Positions 34,969-44,379 of a stretch of DNA of 63,175 nt are shown here, piece after piece. The first letter of the stretch is position 1; each line of letters starts with the position of its first letter. Source of the stretch: Prevotella sp. (GTDB lineage: Bacteria > Bacteroidota > Bacteroidia > Bacteroidales > Bacteroidaceae); the NCBI GenBank assembly GCA_022771625.1, contig JALFCW010000004.1, forward strand, positions 1 to 63,175, given 5' to 3'. Both the position numbers and the translations under genes were made by a program. The notes below the pieces were generated by a model. The model worked only from the letters and a program-made list of their open reading frames with translations, was not told the origin of the DNA and searched no databases.

Positions 34969-36123
34969 TTAGTTCGGTGCTTTGCGATAGCATAGGTAGG
35001 CTATGCCGAAATACAGAATATTTGGAATCCATGCGGCAAGCATTGGCGGAGTATTAGCATTGATGGCGAAGGTGGCGCAAACCGTCTGCAACAAGATATA
35101 TGTAAAACTAAGGGCAAGACCCGTGCCGAGATATACTCCCATACCGCCCTTGCGCTTTCGCGAACTGAGGCTCACTCCGATGATGGTGAGGATAAACGAG
35201 GCAAAGCAGGATGCTATGCGCTTGTGGTATTCCACCTCATACTGCACAACATTGCTCGATCCACGCTCCTGTTGCTTGGAGATATAGCGGAGCAGTTCGG
35301 GACTGGTTAATGTCTCCTGCTGTCCCTTGCTGAACACAAGGTCCATAGGTTCCATCATTATCACCGTGTCCTTCTCCATACCCGAGGTGATCTTCTCGCG
35401 CATTCCGCGCAGGTCGCGGGTCTTGTAGTTGACCATCTTCCAATGATAGCGCGAGTCGCTGATAGTGTCGTATTTCACTACATTGGCAGTGGTGTGGAGC
35501 ACGAGTTTTTTCTTCTCAAACTTGTCGAGCGAGAAACCATAACCAGTCTTTGTCTTGTCGTCATATTGAGATATGTAGGCGATAACTCCCTTACCCACCT
35601 GTAATTGCACGTTTTGTGCCGATGTAACCTTCTTGTTGTTCTTGTAGAGCGACTCAAAGTCATGGCGCACAACGGTGCCCTTGGGGATGACATAGGAGCC
35701 AAGATAGAAATTGAGTGCGGATATAAGGGCCGCCGATATCATATAGGGGCGCAAGAGTCGCTTGAAACTCATTCCACTTGCCAGCATGGCGATAATTTCG
35801 GAGTTGCCAGCCAACTTGGAGGTAAAGAAGATGACCGCAATAAACACGAATAGCGGACTGAAGAGGTTGGCGAAGTAGGGCACGAAATTAGCGTAGTAGT
35901 CGAAGACGATGGCGCGCAACGGGGCGTGGTAGGACGTGAACTTCGCCAGGTTCTCATTGATGTCGAATACAATGGAGATAGATATGATGAGTGCAATAGA
36001 ATAGAAATATGTACCGATAAATTTCGCTATGATATATCGGTCCATACGCTTGATGAATTTCAGCTTATTCAGAAAAGCCAATTTGCTGAAAACACTCAAT
36101 AACTTTCTAAGTTTCTCTTTCAT
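34969..36123 (-). CDS. LptF/LptG-family permease
   Basis: A 384-residue inner-membrane protein of the YjgP/YjgQ family, part of the LptBFG ABC transporter that extracts lipopolysaccharide for transport to the outer membrane. It starts with MDRYIIAKFIGTYFYSIALI after a short basic lead. Membrane segments appear near residues 35-60, 75-105 and 120-145, and three near the C-terminus, separated by a large periplasmic beta domain. Whether it is LptF or LptG cannot be settled here. The start overlaps the tgt stop by 4 bases. Confidence 0.9.
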   Translation of the reverse strand: MKEKLRKLLSVFSKLAFLNKLKFIKRMDRYIIAKFIGTYFYSIALIISISIVFDINENLAKFTSYHAPLRAIVFDYYANFVPYFANLFSPLFVFIAVIFFTSKLAGNSEIIAMLASGMSFKRLLRPYMISAALISALNFYLGSYVIPKGTVVRHDFESLYKNNKKVTSAQNVQLQVGKGVIAYISQYDDKTKTGYGFSLDKFEKKKLVLHTTANVVKYDTISDSRYHWKMVNYKTRDLRGMREKITSGMEKDTVIMMEPMDLVFSKGQQETLTSPELLRYISKQQERGSSNVVQYEVEYHKRIASCFASFILTIIGVSLSSRKRKGGMGVYLGTGLALSFTYILLQTVCATFAINANTPPMLAAWIPNILYFGIAYLCYRKAPN

Positions 36124-37247
36124 ATTCTACGTCCTAAGTTGTCGATGACACTGCGTTTCCATTCCACGAAGTCGCCTTTCAATATATGTTCGCGCGCATC
36201 GGTGACGAGTCGCAGATAGAATGCGAGGTTATGTATGCTCGCAATCTGCAGAGCGAGGAGTTCCTGAGCCTTGAACAGATGGTGGAGATATGCCTTGGTA
36301 TATACTCGGTCGGTCTCGCAGCCCGTTGGGTCGATGGGCGAGAAGTCATACTCCCATTTCTTGTTCTTCATGTTCATTGTACCCTCGTATGTGAAGAGCA
36401 TGGCATTTCGGCCATTGCGTGTGGGCATTACGCAGTCGAACATATCCACTCCGCGCTCTATGGCTTCAAGTATGTTTTGTGGTGTTCCCACGCCCATAAG
36501 ATAACGGGGCTTGTCGGTGGGAAGAATCTCATTTACCACCTCAATCATCTCATACATCACCTCAGTGGGTTCTCCCACTGCAAGTCCGCCGATGGCATTT
36601 CCCTCAGCTCCCTTGTCTGCCACATATTTGGCAGCCTCGCGTCGCAGATCCTTATATTTACATCCCTGCACAATAGGGAAGAGCGACTGGTGATAACCAT
36701 ATAGCGGTTCGGTTTCGTTGAATCGCTTGAAGCATCGGTCGAGCCAACGCTGCGTGAGTCCTAAACTCTTCTTGGCGTATGCATAGTCGCTTTCGCCCGG
36801 TGGGCACTCGTCGAGAGCCATGATAATGTCGGCACCGATTATTCGCTCAGTGTCCATCACGTTCTCGGGAGTGAAGATATGCTTCGACCCGTCGATATGC
36901 GAACGGAACTCGCAACCCTCTTCCCTGAGTTTGCGGATACCGGTGAGAGAGAACACCTGAAATCCTCCCGAGTCGGTGAGGATGGGACGGTCCCAACCAC
37001 CGAAGGCATGCAGACCTCCTGCCTTGCGCAGGATGTCGAGACCAGGACGGAGATAGAGGTGATAAGTGTTGCCGAGGATTATCTGTGCCTTCACCTGCTG
37101 TCGCAGTTCGGAGAAGTGCACACCCTTGACACTGCCGCATGTTCCCACGGGCATGAAGATAGGAGTGAGAATCTCCCCATGGTCGGTGGTTATCACTCCC
37201 GCACGGGCGTCGGACGCATTGTCAGTATGTTGTAGTTGAAATTTCAT
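36120..37247 (-). CDS. tgt: tRNA-guanine transglycosylase
   Basis: A 375-residue TIM-barrel enzyme that exchanges guanine-34 for a queuosine precursor in tRNAs with GUN anticodons. DSGGFQVFSLTGIRKL holds the substrate-binding Asp near residue 92, and VMPTRNGRNAMLFTYEG contains the second catalytic Asp region. The usual C-terminal zinc motif CxCxxC is not present: where it should lie the sequence reads PIDPTGCETDRVYTKAYLHHL, with a single Cys, although the following IHNL is kept. The protein is otherwise normal. The gene overlaps lon and lptG by 4 bases each. Confidence 0.95.
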   Translation of the reverse strand: MKFQLQHTDNASDARAGVITTDHGEILTPIFMPVGTCGSVKGVHFSELRQQVKAQIILGNTYHLYLRPGLDILRKAGGLHAFGGWDRPILTDSGGFQVFSLTGIRKLREEGCEFRSHIDGSKHIFTPENVMDTERIIGADIIMALDECPPGESDYAYAKKSLGLTQRWLDRCFKRFNETEPLYGYHQSLFPIVQGCKYKDLRREAAKYVADKGAEGNAIGGLAVGEPTEVMYEMIEVVNEILPTDKPRYLMGVGTPQNILEAIERGVDMFDCVMPTRNGRNAMLFTYEGTMNMKNKKWEYDFSPIDPTGCETDRVYTKAYLHHLFKAQELLALQIASIHNLAFYLRLVTDAREHILKGDFVEWKRSVIDNLGRRI

Positions 37248-39697
37248 TTCTTTTCTTCTTCATCTTCTATTTCAAATGTGAGGGCATTATCGACCTTCTC
37301 GTCGAGCAATGCAAAATCCCATACGTCTTGCACATTCTCCACATAGTGGAATGTCACACCCTTGCGATATACCTCAGGTATTTCCTCGATATCCTTCTGG
37401 TTGTCCTTACACATCATGATGTCGGTGATACCGGCTCGCTTGGCTGCTAATATCTTCTCCTTGATACCTCCCACAGGAAGCACTTTTCCGCGGAGTGTGA
37501 TTTCGCCAGTCATGGCGGTGTTGGCGCGCACCTTGCGTTGGGTAAGTGCCGACGCAATAGAGGTGGCTATGGTGATACCAGCCGACGGACCATCCTTAGG
37601 AGTGGCTCCCTCGGGCACATGGATATGTATGTTCCAGTGGTCGAAGATACGGTAGTCGATACCGAGCTTCTTATAGTGTGACTTCACATACTCCAAGGCG
37701 AGTATTGCGCTCTCCTTCATCACGTCGCCAAGATTACCGGTGAGGGTGAGCTTAGAGCCCTTGCCCTTGCTCAGAGAGGTCTCGATGAAGAGAATCTCTC
37801 CACCCACGCTTGTCCAAGCCAATCCTGTGACAACACCGGCATAAGCATTGCCTTGATAGATGTCGCGATTGTAAGGCGGTTTGCCGAGCAAGTCTTCCAC
37901 ATTTGCAGGCTTAATCTTCTCATAAGGCAGGCATTGGTCTTTTGCCACAGAATAGGCCAGTTTGCGCAATGCCTTGTTGATCTGCTTCTCCAGTTGTCGC
38001 ACACCGCTCTCACGAGTGTATTTCTCGATAATATACTCAAGGGCAGCCTTGTTGAACGATATTGGATAGTTGTCAAGTCCTACATTCTCCTTCTCCTTAG
38101 GCACGAAGTGGCGCTTGGCAATCTCTATTTTCTCCTCAGTGATATATCCGCTGAGTTCGATGAGCTCCATACGGTCGAGCAGCGGTTTGGGGATGGTGTT
38201 GAGATCATTGGCGGTAGCGATGAACAATACCCTCGACAGGTCGTAGTCGCAGTCGAGATAGTTGTCGTGGAAAGCCTTGTTCTGCTCAGGGTCGAGCACT
38301 TCGAGCAGAGCCGACGACGGGTCGCCGTTATGAGTGTTCTGTGTCACCTTGTCAATCTCGTCGAGAATGAACACAGGATTAGACGAACCAGCCTTCTGCA
38401 TACCCTTGATGATGCGTCCAGGCATGGCGCCGATGTAAGTGCGTCGATGTCCGCGTATCTCAGCCTCGTCGTGCAGACCGCCCAACGATACCCTCACATA
38501 CTTGCGCTTGAGGGCGGTGGCAATGCTCTTTCCGAGCGATGTCTTACCCACTCCCGGAGGACCATAAAGACAGAGTATGGGAGCCTGTGGATTGATTTTC
38601 AGACTCAGCACGGCGATATATTCCAAGATGCGCTCCTTAGCCTTTTCCATGGCATAGTGGTCGCGGTTGAGCACACGCTCAGCCCTTTGCAGGTTGATGT
38701 CGTCGGTGGTATATTCTCCCCAAGGCAGATCGACAAGAGTTTGCAGATATGACAGCTGCACATTATAGTCGGAGCTCTGCGGGTTGATCTGCTCCAGTTT
38801 GTCGAGTTCCTCATAGAAGAATTCCTCAATTTCTTCCGACCATTTCTTGAGGCGAGCCTTTGTCTTCAACTTTTGCACTTCAGGTGATGACTCATGTCCT
38901 CCCATCTCAGCCTGTATGTTCTTTATCTGTTGCTGAAGGAAGTACTTGCGTTGTTGCTGGTCGAGCTCGTCATGCGTTTTTTGGCGTATATTGTTGCGTA
39001 TCTGTATGAGCTGCAACTCACGGTCGAGATGACGCAGTATCATAAACAATCGTTCCTTCAACTCGTTTGTTTCCAGCATCTCCAACTTAGCCTTTGTTGA
39101 AAAGGGCAGGTTGCTTGCGATAAAGTTGATGAGAAGAGTGTCGTTGTTGAGAGATTCCAATGTCATTCCGCTCTCGTCGGGAATATCCTCATTGGCATGG
39201 ATGAATTTCATGGTAGTCTGCTTCAGGTTTTTGCATGCCTGTTTGAATTCCATGTCGTTTTTATACACATTCTTCTCGGGGATAGGCTCTGCTGTGGCAA
39301 ACAACATCTTGCCAAGGCGATGGAACGTCTTGATTTTCATCTTGCCTAATGCCTGCACGATACAAGTCACCATACCCCCCGGCATCTCAATACACTTCAT
39401 AACCCTTGCAAACACACCCAGTTGTGCCATGTCTCCTTGCTCGGGTGTTTCAGTATCGGTGTTGGTTTGGTTGACAACACCGATGATACTCTCGTCGCGC
39501 TCGGCATTGAGCATCTGTCCGGCAGTGGGGTTCTTTCCTATAAGAATAGGAAGCATTACTCCGGGGAAGAGCACCAGGTTCTTCGTCGGCAGAATGGGTA
39601 TCTCCCCGTCGGGCATTTCCAACTTATTAATAAGGTCGTCGATATTGCCTTCTATTTCGGCAATCATTGATAATTTATTGTTGTTCATCATTAACAT
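37244..39697 (-). CDS. lon: ATP-dependent Lon protease
   Basis: An 817-residue cytosolic AAA+ protease that degrades misfolded and regulatory proteins. The N-terminal substrate domain (LPILPTKNLVLFPGVMLPI) is followed by a coiled helical region. The AAA+ module has Walker A GPPGVGKTSLGKS and Walker B VFILDEIDKV. The C-terminal protease domain has catalytic Ser in PKDGPSAGITIATS and the dyad Lys in GGIKEKILAAKRAG. It leads the lon-tgt-lptG-helicase operon. The exact N-terminus is uncertain among MLMM, MNNN and MIAE. Confidence 0.97.
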   Translation of the reverse strand: MLMMNNNKLSMIAEIEGNIDDLINKLEMPDGEIPILPTKNLVLFPGVMLPILIGKNPTAGQMLNAERDESIIGVVNQTNTDTETPEQGDMAQLGVFARVMKCIEMPGGMVTCIVQALGKMKIKTFHRLGKMLFATAEPIPEKNVYKNDMEFKQACKNLKQTTMKFIHANEDIPDESGMTLESLNNDTLLINFIASNLPFSTKAKLEMLETNELKERLFMILRHLDRELQLIQIRNNIRQKTHDELDQQQRKYFLQQQIKNIQAEMGGHESSPEVQKLKTKARLKKWSEEIEEFFYEELDKLEQINPQSSDYNVQLSYLQTLVDLPWGEYTTDDINLQRAERVLNRDHYAMEKAKERILEYIAVLSLKINPQAPILCLYGPPGVGKTSLGKSIATALKRKYVRVSLGGLHDEAEIRGHRRTYIGAMPGRIIKGMQKAGSSNPVFILDEIDKVTQNTHNGDPSSALLEVLDPEQNKAFHDNYLDCDYDLSRVLFIATANDLNTIPKPLLDRMELIELSGYITEEKIEIAKRHFVPKEKENVGLDNYPISFNKAALEYIIEKYTRESGVRQLEKQINKALRKLAYSVAKDQCLPYEKIKPANVEDLLGKPPYNRDIYQGNAYAGVVTGLAWTSVGGEILFIETSLSKGKGSKLTLTGNLGDVMKESAILALEYVKSHYKKLGIDYRIFDHWNIHIHVPEGATPKDGPSAGITIATSIASALTQRKVRANTAMTGEITLRGKVLPVGGIKEKILAAKRAGITDIMMCKDNQKDIEEIPEVYRKGVTFHYVENVQDVWDFALLDEKVDNALTFEIEDEEEKK

Positions 39698-39725
39698 AAT
39701 CGATACAATTTGCGTTTTAAGGGTG

Positions 39726-39757
39726 CAAAGTTACACATTTTATATTTAATAGGCAAA
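39726..39757 (-). promoter_or_regulatory. lon operon promoter
   Basis: TAACTTTG on the minus strand (39726-39733) and TTTG (39754-39757) with a 20-base spacer. No HAIR/CIRCE-type operator was seen. Confidence 0.72.
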
Positions 39758-39773
39758 TAATTGAGCCATAAAA

Positions 39774-40799
39774 TCACTTTATGCCCCTTTCATTAAGTGC
39801 TTTTGTATATCTTGCAGCATTTTGAAGGTGCTCCTGATAGGTGCGTGCAAAGTTATGGGTGCCAGAGAAATCCTCCTTGGCGCACATATACAGATAATCG
39901 TGCTGCACGTGGTTGAGCACTGCGTCGATACCGGCAATTGAGGCAATCTTGATAGGACCGGGAGGCAGACCCTCATTGCGGTAGGTGTTGTATGGACTGT
40001 TGATATACAGGAGTTTGTTGTATATACGTTTTAAGGCGAAGTCCTTGAGTGCAAACTTGATAGTTGGGTCGGCCTGCAGCGGCATATTGGTCTTGAGTCG
40101 GTTGTAGTACATGCCTGCAATCATTGGTTTCTCACCATTGTTGGCGGTTTCCTCGTCGATTATCGACGCCATAGTAGCCACCTCCACTGGAGTCATCCCC
40201 ATAGCCTCAGCCTTTCCGCGTCGGTCGGCATTCCAGAATTTATTGTATTCCTTCTCCATACGTTCCATAAATCTGTCGAGACTCACGTTCCAGTAGATGT
40301 CGTAGGTGTTTGGCACAAAGAGTGCTGCAACAGTAGCCGTGTCATATCCCCAACGGGCGCAATAAGCCGAGTCGGCAAGATGTTCTGCCACATCCGCACT
40401 GTCGAGCATCAGTTTGCGCGAAAGCACACCGGCAAGTCGGTCGATAGTGCGCACCTCAGGAATAGTGAGGTTCACCGACGACTGTAGTCCGTTCTTCAGA
40501 TGGCGGAACACCTTGAGTGCGCCCTCACCCGGACGAATGGCATATCTACCAGTGCGGATATTGTCGGCATATCCGCTATGACGTGCCAGGGTGGTGAAAC
40601 CCGACATAGGGATAGCCTTGGCAATGGGTTGTATCTTTGAGAATACCGAGTCTTGTGTGTCGTCGGAATCGATGTAAATATATTCCGTCTTTGCTGATTT
40701 CGACAAATCAGAGAAAAGATAACAATATGTAAAAGCTACTATGAGCAATACCACGGCTGCTGAGCCCCATAGGTATATCTTTGCGTTAATCCTTTTCAT
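39774..40799 (-). CDS. mltG: Endolytic peptidoglycan transglycosylase MltG
   Basis: A 341-residue YceG/MltG family protein. One N-terminal membrane segment (residues about 8-30, IYLWGSAAVVLLIVAFTYCY) anchors it, with the rest in the periplasm. The catalytic region is VEVATMASIIDEETANNGEK, in which the first Glu of DEE matches the active Glu of the family, followed by MIAGMYYNRLKTNMPLQADPT and the ending GLPPGPIKIASI. It cleaves nascent glycan strands and sets their length. The gene is divergent from the 4-alpha-glucanotransferase gene and has a -7 element TAACTTTG at 40840-40847. Confidence 0.95.
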   Translation of the reverse strand: MKRINAKIYLWGSAAVVLLIVAFTYCYLFSDLSKSAKTEYIYIDSDDTQDSVFSKIQPIAKAIPMSGFTTLARHSGYADNIRTGRYAIRPGEGALKVFRHLKNGLQSSVNLTIPEVRTIDRLAGVLSRKLMLDSADVAEHLADSAYCARWGYDTATVAALFVPNTYDIYWNVSLDRFMERMEKEYNKFWNADRRGKAEAMGMTPVEVATMASIIDEETANNGEKPMIAGMYYNRLKTNMPLQADPTIKFALKDFALKRIYNKLLYINSPYNTYRNEGLPPGPIKIASIAGIDAVLNHVQHDYLYMCAKEDFSGTHNFARTYQEHLQNAARYTKALNERGIK

Positions 40800-40888
40800 T
40801 TTTTTCCTTGTTTATTGCTTATGTTTCTTAAATTTGCTGCAAAGTTACCGCTTTTTTGTGAATAAAGGAAATATTTCGGCATTTTTAT

Positions 40889-40919
40889 TTTGTATTTAAT
40901 GAACTTTTTAATACCTTTG
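40889..40919 (+). promoter_or_regulatory. Promoter for the glucanotransferase gene
   Basis: TTTG (40889-40892), a 19-base spacer and TACCTTTG (40912-40919). Transcription would begin near 40926, so the in-frame TTG at 40890 cannot be the start codon. This favours ATG 40950 or 40971. Confidence 0.75.
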
Positions 40920-40949
40920 CAGAGAAAAGACACACTAAGGGTGTGGATA

Positions 40950-43664
40950 ATGAATAAAAAAGTAGAAAATATGAAATTGAATTTCTCGGTCAACTATCGC
41001 ACTGCATGGGGTGAGAGTGTTAACGTGGTTATCGACTACGTTTGCACTGACGGTGCGAGGAAAAGACAAGATATACGTATGACGACGCAGGACGGAGAGC
41101 ACTGGAGCGTGGAAACCGCTATTGTGGAATCGCGCCACAGGGGAATCTCCCGGTTTGCCTATTACTATCAGATAGAGGCTGAGGACGGATATGTGCTCAG
41201 ACGAGAGTGGACGCTCGTGCCCCGACTCATTGCTTGTGCCTCGGGACATGATTACAGGATGGACGACGAATGGCGGGCCACGCCCTTTGTCAACCACCTC
41301 TTCTCGGCTGCCTATCTCACTGCCGAGGGAATGCAGAATGACAGCGAGAGTGTGGTGACATTGCCTACATTCCGACGCACTGCAATATTCCGCATCATGG
41401 CGCCACAGATAGAAAAGGGTAAGAAGGTGGCTCTTTGTGGCAATCATCCGGCATTGGGTTCGTGGTCGCTATCGAGATATGTGCCCATGCAATATGCAGG
41501 TCAGTCGGTATGGACAGTGGCCATAGACATCGAGGTGATGCACGAGCCAATAGAATATAAATATGTGGTAGTGGATGAAAAGACCCACAACCTGGAGGAT
41601 TGGGAGGAAGGCGACAACCGTAAAGCCGATTTCTACCGTATGCCCGACGGGGAGGTGAGGGTGCTCGACGGAGGTATTATGCGCAGAAGAGAGAAACTGT
41701 GGAAGTCGGCAGGAGTGGTGGTGCCAGTGTTTGCCTTGCGCAGCGAGAGATCGTGTGGAGTGGGCGACTTTGGCGACCTTAAACTGATGGCCGACTGGGC
41801 TGCCGCCAACGGGATGAAGATAATCCAACTGCTGCCCGTGAACGACACTACCATGCAGCACAACTGGAACGACTCCTATCCATACAACACTATATCTGTC
41901 AACGCACTTCATCCGCAATATGTCAACCTCGACGATGCCGGACGCCTTGCCAACAATGGGTCGATGCTCGATTTCAATCGCCGACGCTCCGAACTCAACA
42001 ATCTTTCGTTCACTGATTATGAGGCTGTGGAGAAGGTGAAGACGGAATACCTGCGCGAACTCTATGCCGACTGCGAGGAAAAATTGGCAAGCGATGAGCA
42101 GTTTGCCAAATTCAAGAAGGAGAATGAGGATTGGTTGGTGCCATACGCCGCATTCTGTATCCTGCGCGACAAATATCACACTGCACGTTTTTCTGATTGG
42201 AAGGAGGATGCCGTATATAACCGCAGAAGGGTGGAGACACTGGTGAAGCAACGCGAGGCAGAATATATTTATTGGGTGCAATACATATTGCATAATCAGT
42301 TGAAGGAAGCGGCAGAATATGCTCGTAATAAGAATGTTACGTTTATGGCCGACATACCCATAGGAATAAGTGCCGACAGTGTTGAGGCATGGAGCGAGGG
42401 CGCGTTGTTCAATCTCGACATGCAGTCGGGATCGATGCCCGACAAGGGAAACGCCAAGGGTCAGAACTGGTGCTTCCCCACATACAATTGGGATGCCATG
42501 ATGCGCGAGGGATGCCGATGGTGGCAGAAGCGCCTGCAGAGGATGGAGCAGTATTTCGGTGCAGTGAGAATCGACCACGTACTCGGTTTCTTCCGTATTT
42601 GGGAGATACCACGCTCTTCGGTGGATGCCCTGCTCGGTCATTTCTCTCCCTCGATGCCGTTGTCGCCCAACGATATCAATGCCCGCGGACTCACCTTCAG
42701 GCATGAGTTTATGACTCGTCCGTTCATCAATTGGCGAGTGCTGACAAAGACGTTTGGAATCCATGCGGAATATGTGCGCAACACCTATCTAAGGGAAAAG
42801 GGCTATGGACTATATGACCTCCGCACCGAGTTTGACACCCAAAGAAAGATATACGATGCCTTCAATGGCAGAAACGACGAGAACAGTGTGTGGATTCGCG
42901 ATGGACTTTGCCGTCTTGTGGCAAACGTGCTCTTTGTGGAGGACAGCAGATGGCCGAATATGTTCCATCCACGAGTGCAAGCCTACAATGCCCTTGTCTT
43001 CGAGGCTCTTACCTCCGAGGAGCGACAGGCTTTTATGACTATCTATAATGATTATTTCTATGAGCGACATAATGAGATGTGGGGAACGTTGGCCTACCGC
43101 AAACTGTCGATGGTGCTCGAGCGCACCAACATGCTGGTGACGGCCGAAGACCTTGGCGTGCTGCCCGATTGTGTGCAACCCACACTCGATGCGCTTCGCA
43201 TCCTTACTCTTGAGGTGCAGACACTGCCCAAGCAGCATGGATTGGAGTTTGCCCACCTTGAGGCAAATCCCTATCTCAGCGTAGCCACTATCTCCACCCA
43301 CGACATGCCACCCTTGCGACTGTGGTGGCAGGAGCGTACCGAGGCGGCACAGCATTACTATAGGGACAGAATGCAGAAGGAGGGCCGACCGCCAGTGGCT
43401 CTTACCACTACACTCGCCGAGGAGATAGTGTCGCGCCATCTCTATTCCCCCTCGATGCTCTGTCTGCTGTCCTTGCAGGACTGGCTTGCTGTGGATGCCG
43501 AAATGCGTAATCCCGATCCGCGCTCTGAGCGCATCAATATTCCCGGCGATTGTTATAACCGTTGGTCATACCGTATGCATGTCAACATCGAACAACTGAT
43601 TGCCGACGAACAATTAAACAAGAAATTAAGAACAATGGTGGAAAGGAGTAAAAGAAATGTATAA
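40950..43664 (+). CDS. malQ: 4-alpha-glucanotransferase (GH77) with N-terminal starch-binding domains
   Basis: About 904 residues. The N-terminal 250 hold two carbohydrate-binding modules of CBM20 type (VNVVIDYVCTDG; RIMAPQIEKGKKVALCGNHPALGSW). The GH77 barrel follows, with VRIDHVLGFFRIW (nucleophile Asp), TAEDLGVLPDCV (acid/base Glu) and ATISTHDMPPLRLWW (third Asp). It disproportionates maltooligosaccharides in glycogen or maltodextrin metabolism, probably in the cytoplasm since no signal peptide is seen. The start is chosen by the promoter position; ATG 40971 is an alternative. Its end overlaps the HAD gene by 8 bases, and the branching enzyme lies 2.4 kb downstream. Confidence 0.93.
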   Translation: MNKKVENMKLNFSVNYRTAWGESVNVVIDYVCTDGARKRQDIRMTTQDGEHWSVETAIVESRHRGISRFAYYYQIEAEDGYVLRREWTLVPRLIACASGHDYRMDDEWRATPFVNHLFSAAYLTAEGMQNDSESVVTLPTFRRTAIFRIMAPQIEKGKKVALCGNHPALGSWSLSRYVPMQYAGQSVWTVAIDIEVMHEPIEYKYVVVDEKTHNLEDWEEGDNRKADFYRMPDGEVRVLDGGIMRRREKLWKSAGVVVPVFALRSERSCGVGDFGDLKLMADWAAANGMKIIQLLPVNDTTMQHNWNDSYPYNTISVNALHPQYVNLDDAGRLANNGSMLDFNRRRSELNNLSFTDYEAVEKVKTEYLRELYADCEEKLASDEQFAKFKKENEDWLVPYAAFCILRDKYHTARFSDWKEDAVYNRRRVETLVKQREAEYIYWVQYILHNQLKEAAEYARNKNVTFMADIPIGISADSVEAWSEGALFNLDMQSGSMPDKGNAKGQNWCFPTYNWDAMMREGCRWWQKRLQRMEQYFGAVRIDHVLGFFRIWEIPRSSVDALLGHFSPSMPLSPNDINARGLTFRHEFMTRPFINWRVLTKTFGIHAEYVRNTYLREKGYGLYDLRTEFDTQRKIYDAFNGRNDENSVWIRDGLCRLVANVLFVEDSRWPNMFHPRVQAYNALVFEALTSEERQAFMTIYNDYFYERHNEMWGTLAYRKLSMVLERTNMLVTAEDLGVLPDCVQPTLDALRILTLEVQTLPKQHGLEFAHLEANPYLSVATISTHDMPPLRLWWQERTEAAQHYYRDRMQKEGRPPVALTTTLAEEIVSRHLYSPSMLCLLSLQDWLAVDAEMRNPDPRSERINIPGDCYNRWSYRMHVNIEQLIADEQLNKKLRTMVERSKRNV

Positions 43665-44295
43665 AACTTACATATTTGATTTGGATGGTACGTTGCTCAA
43701 CACGCTTGGCGACCTAGCTGCAAGTACCAACTATGCACTGAGGCAGTATGGAATGCCCGAACATACAATTGACGACGTGAGAAGATTCGTTGGTAATGGT
43801 GTGGGAAAACTGATAGAGAGGGCAATTCCCGAGGGATTAGCCAATCCTCAATATGAAGATGTGCTCGCCACATTCCGCAAGCACTATATGCTCCATTCGC
43901 TCGACACTACAGCCCCATATCCCGGGATAGAATCACTGCTGCACAGTCTTCGCTCCCACGGTTGCAATGTGGCTGTGGTGAGCAATAAATTTTACAATGC
44001 CACAGTAGAACTGTGCCGTCATTTCTTTGCCGACACAGTTGAAGTGGCCATAGGCGAGAGGGAGAACATAAGGCGCAAGCCGGCTCCCGACACAGTGTTT
44101 GAGGCAATGCGACAGTTAGGGGTAAGTGGCGAAGATACAGTGTATGTGGGCGACAGTGACGTTGACGTTGCCACAGCCCGCAATTCCGGTATTCCGTGCA
44201 TCAGTGTGTTGTGGGGATTCCGCGACAGGGATTTCCTCATCGAACATGGTGCCACAACCTTCGTAAATACGCCCGAAGATATAATAAAATGCTAA
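43657..44295 (+). CDS. HAD-family phosphatase, phosphoglycolate phosphatase-like
   Basis: A 212-residue HAD hydrolase. Motif I is FDLDGTLLNTLGDL (Asp9 nucleophile, Asp11). An alpha-helical C1 cap follows. Motif II is VVSNKF, motif III is the Lys in RRKPAPDTV, and motif IV is VYVGDSDVDVATA. It most resembles Gph-type phosphoglycolate phosphatases, but HAD substrate choice cannot be read from the sequence. Its start overlaps malQ by 8 bases, suggesting translational coupling and perhaps a sugar-phosphate substrate. A short hairpin follows. Confidence 0.9.
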   Translation: MYKTYIFDLDGTLLNTLGDLAASTNYALRQYGMPEHTIDDVRRFVGNGVGKLIERAIPEGLANPQYEDVLATFRKHYMLHSLDTTAPYPGIESLLHSLRSHGCNVAVVSNKFYNATVELCRHFFADTVEVAIGERENIRRKPAPDTVFEAMRQLGVSGEDTVYVGDSDVDVATARNSGIPCISVLWGFRDRDFLIEHGATTFVNTPEDIIKC

Positions 44296-44306
44296 ATAAT
44301 GCAAAT

Positions 44307-44330
44307 AATCTCCCTGTTTCGTTGGAGATT
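44307..44330 (+). terminator. Weak terminator-like hairpin
   Basis: AATCTCC (44307-44313) pairs with GGAGATT (44324-44330), followed by TGGTATTTTT. It overlaps the next promoter, so its role as a terminator is uncertain. Confidence 0.4.
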
Positions 44331-44352
44331 TGGTATTTTTGACGTATCTTTG
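44322..44352 (+). promoter_or_regulatory. Promoter for the MORN protein gene
   Basis: TTG (44322-44324), a 20-base spacer and TATCTTTG (44345-44352), 28 bases before the start codon. Confidence 0.7.
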
Positions 44353-44379
44353 TGGCATAAATAACTTTGAATAACAGAA

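Noticed and set aside
34967..35032. N-terminal extension of the DEAD-box helicase
   Set aside because: It would overlap the upstream permease gene by 64 bases and adds no conserved residues; the start 2 bases after the permease stop is preferred.
41469..42764. 431-residue minus-strand frame opposite the 4-alpha-glucanotransferase
   Set aside because: Antisense shadow of a GH77 gene with all catalytic motifs on the plus strand.
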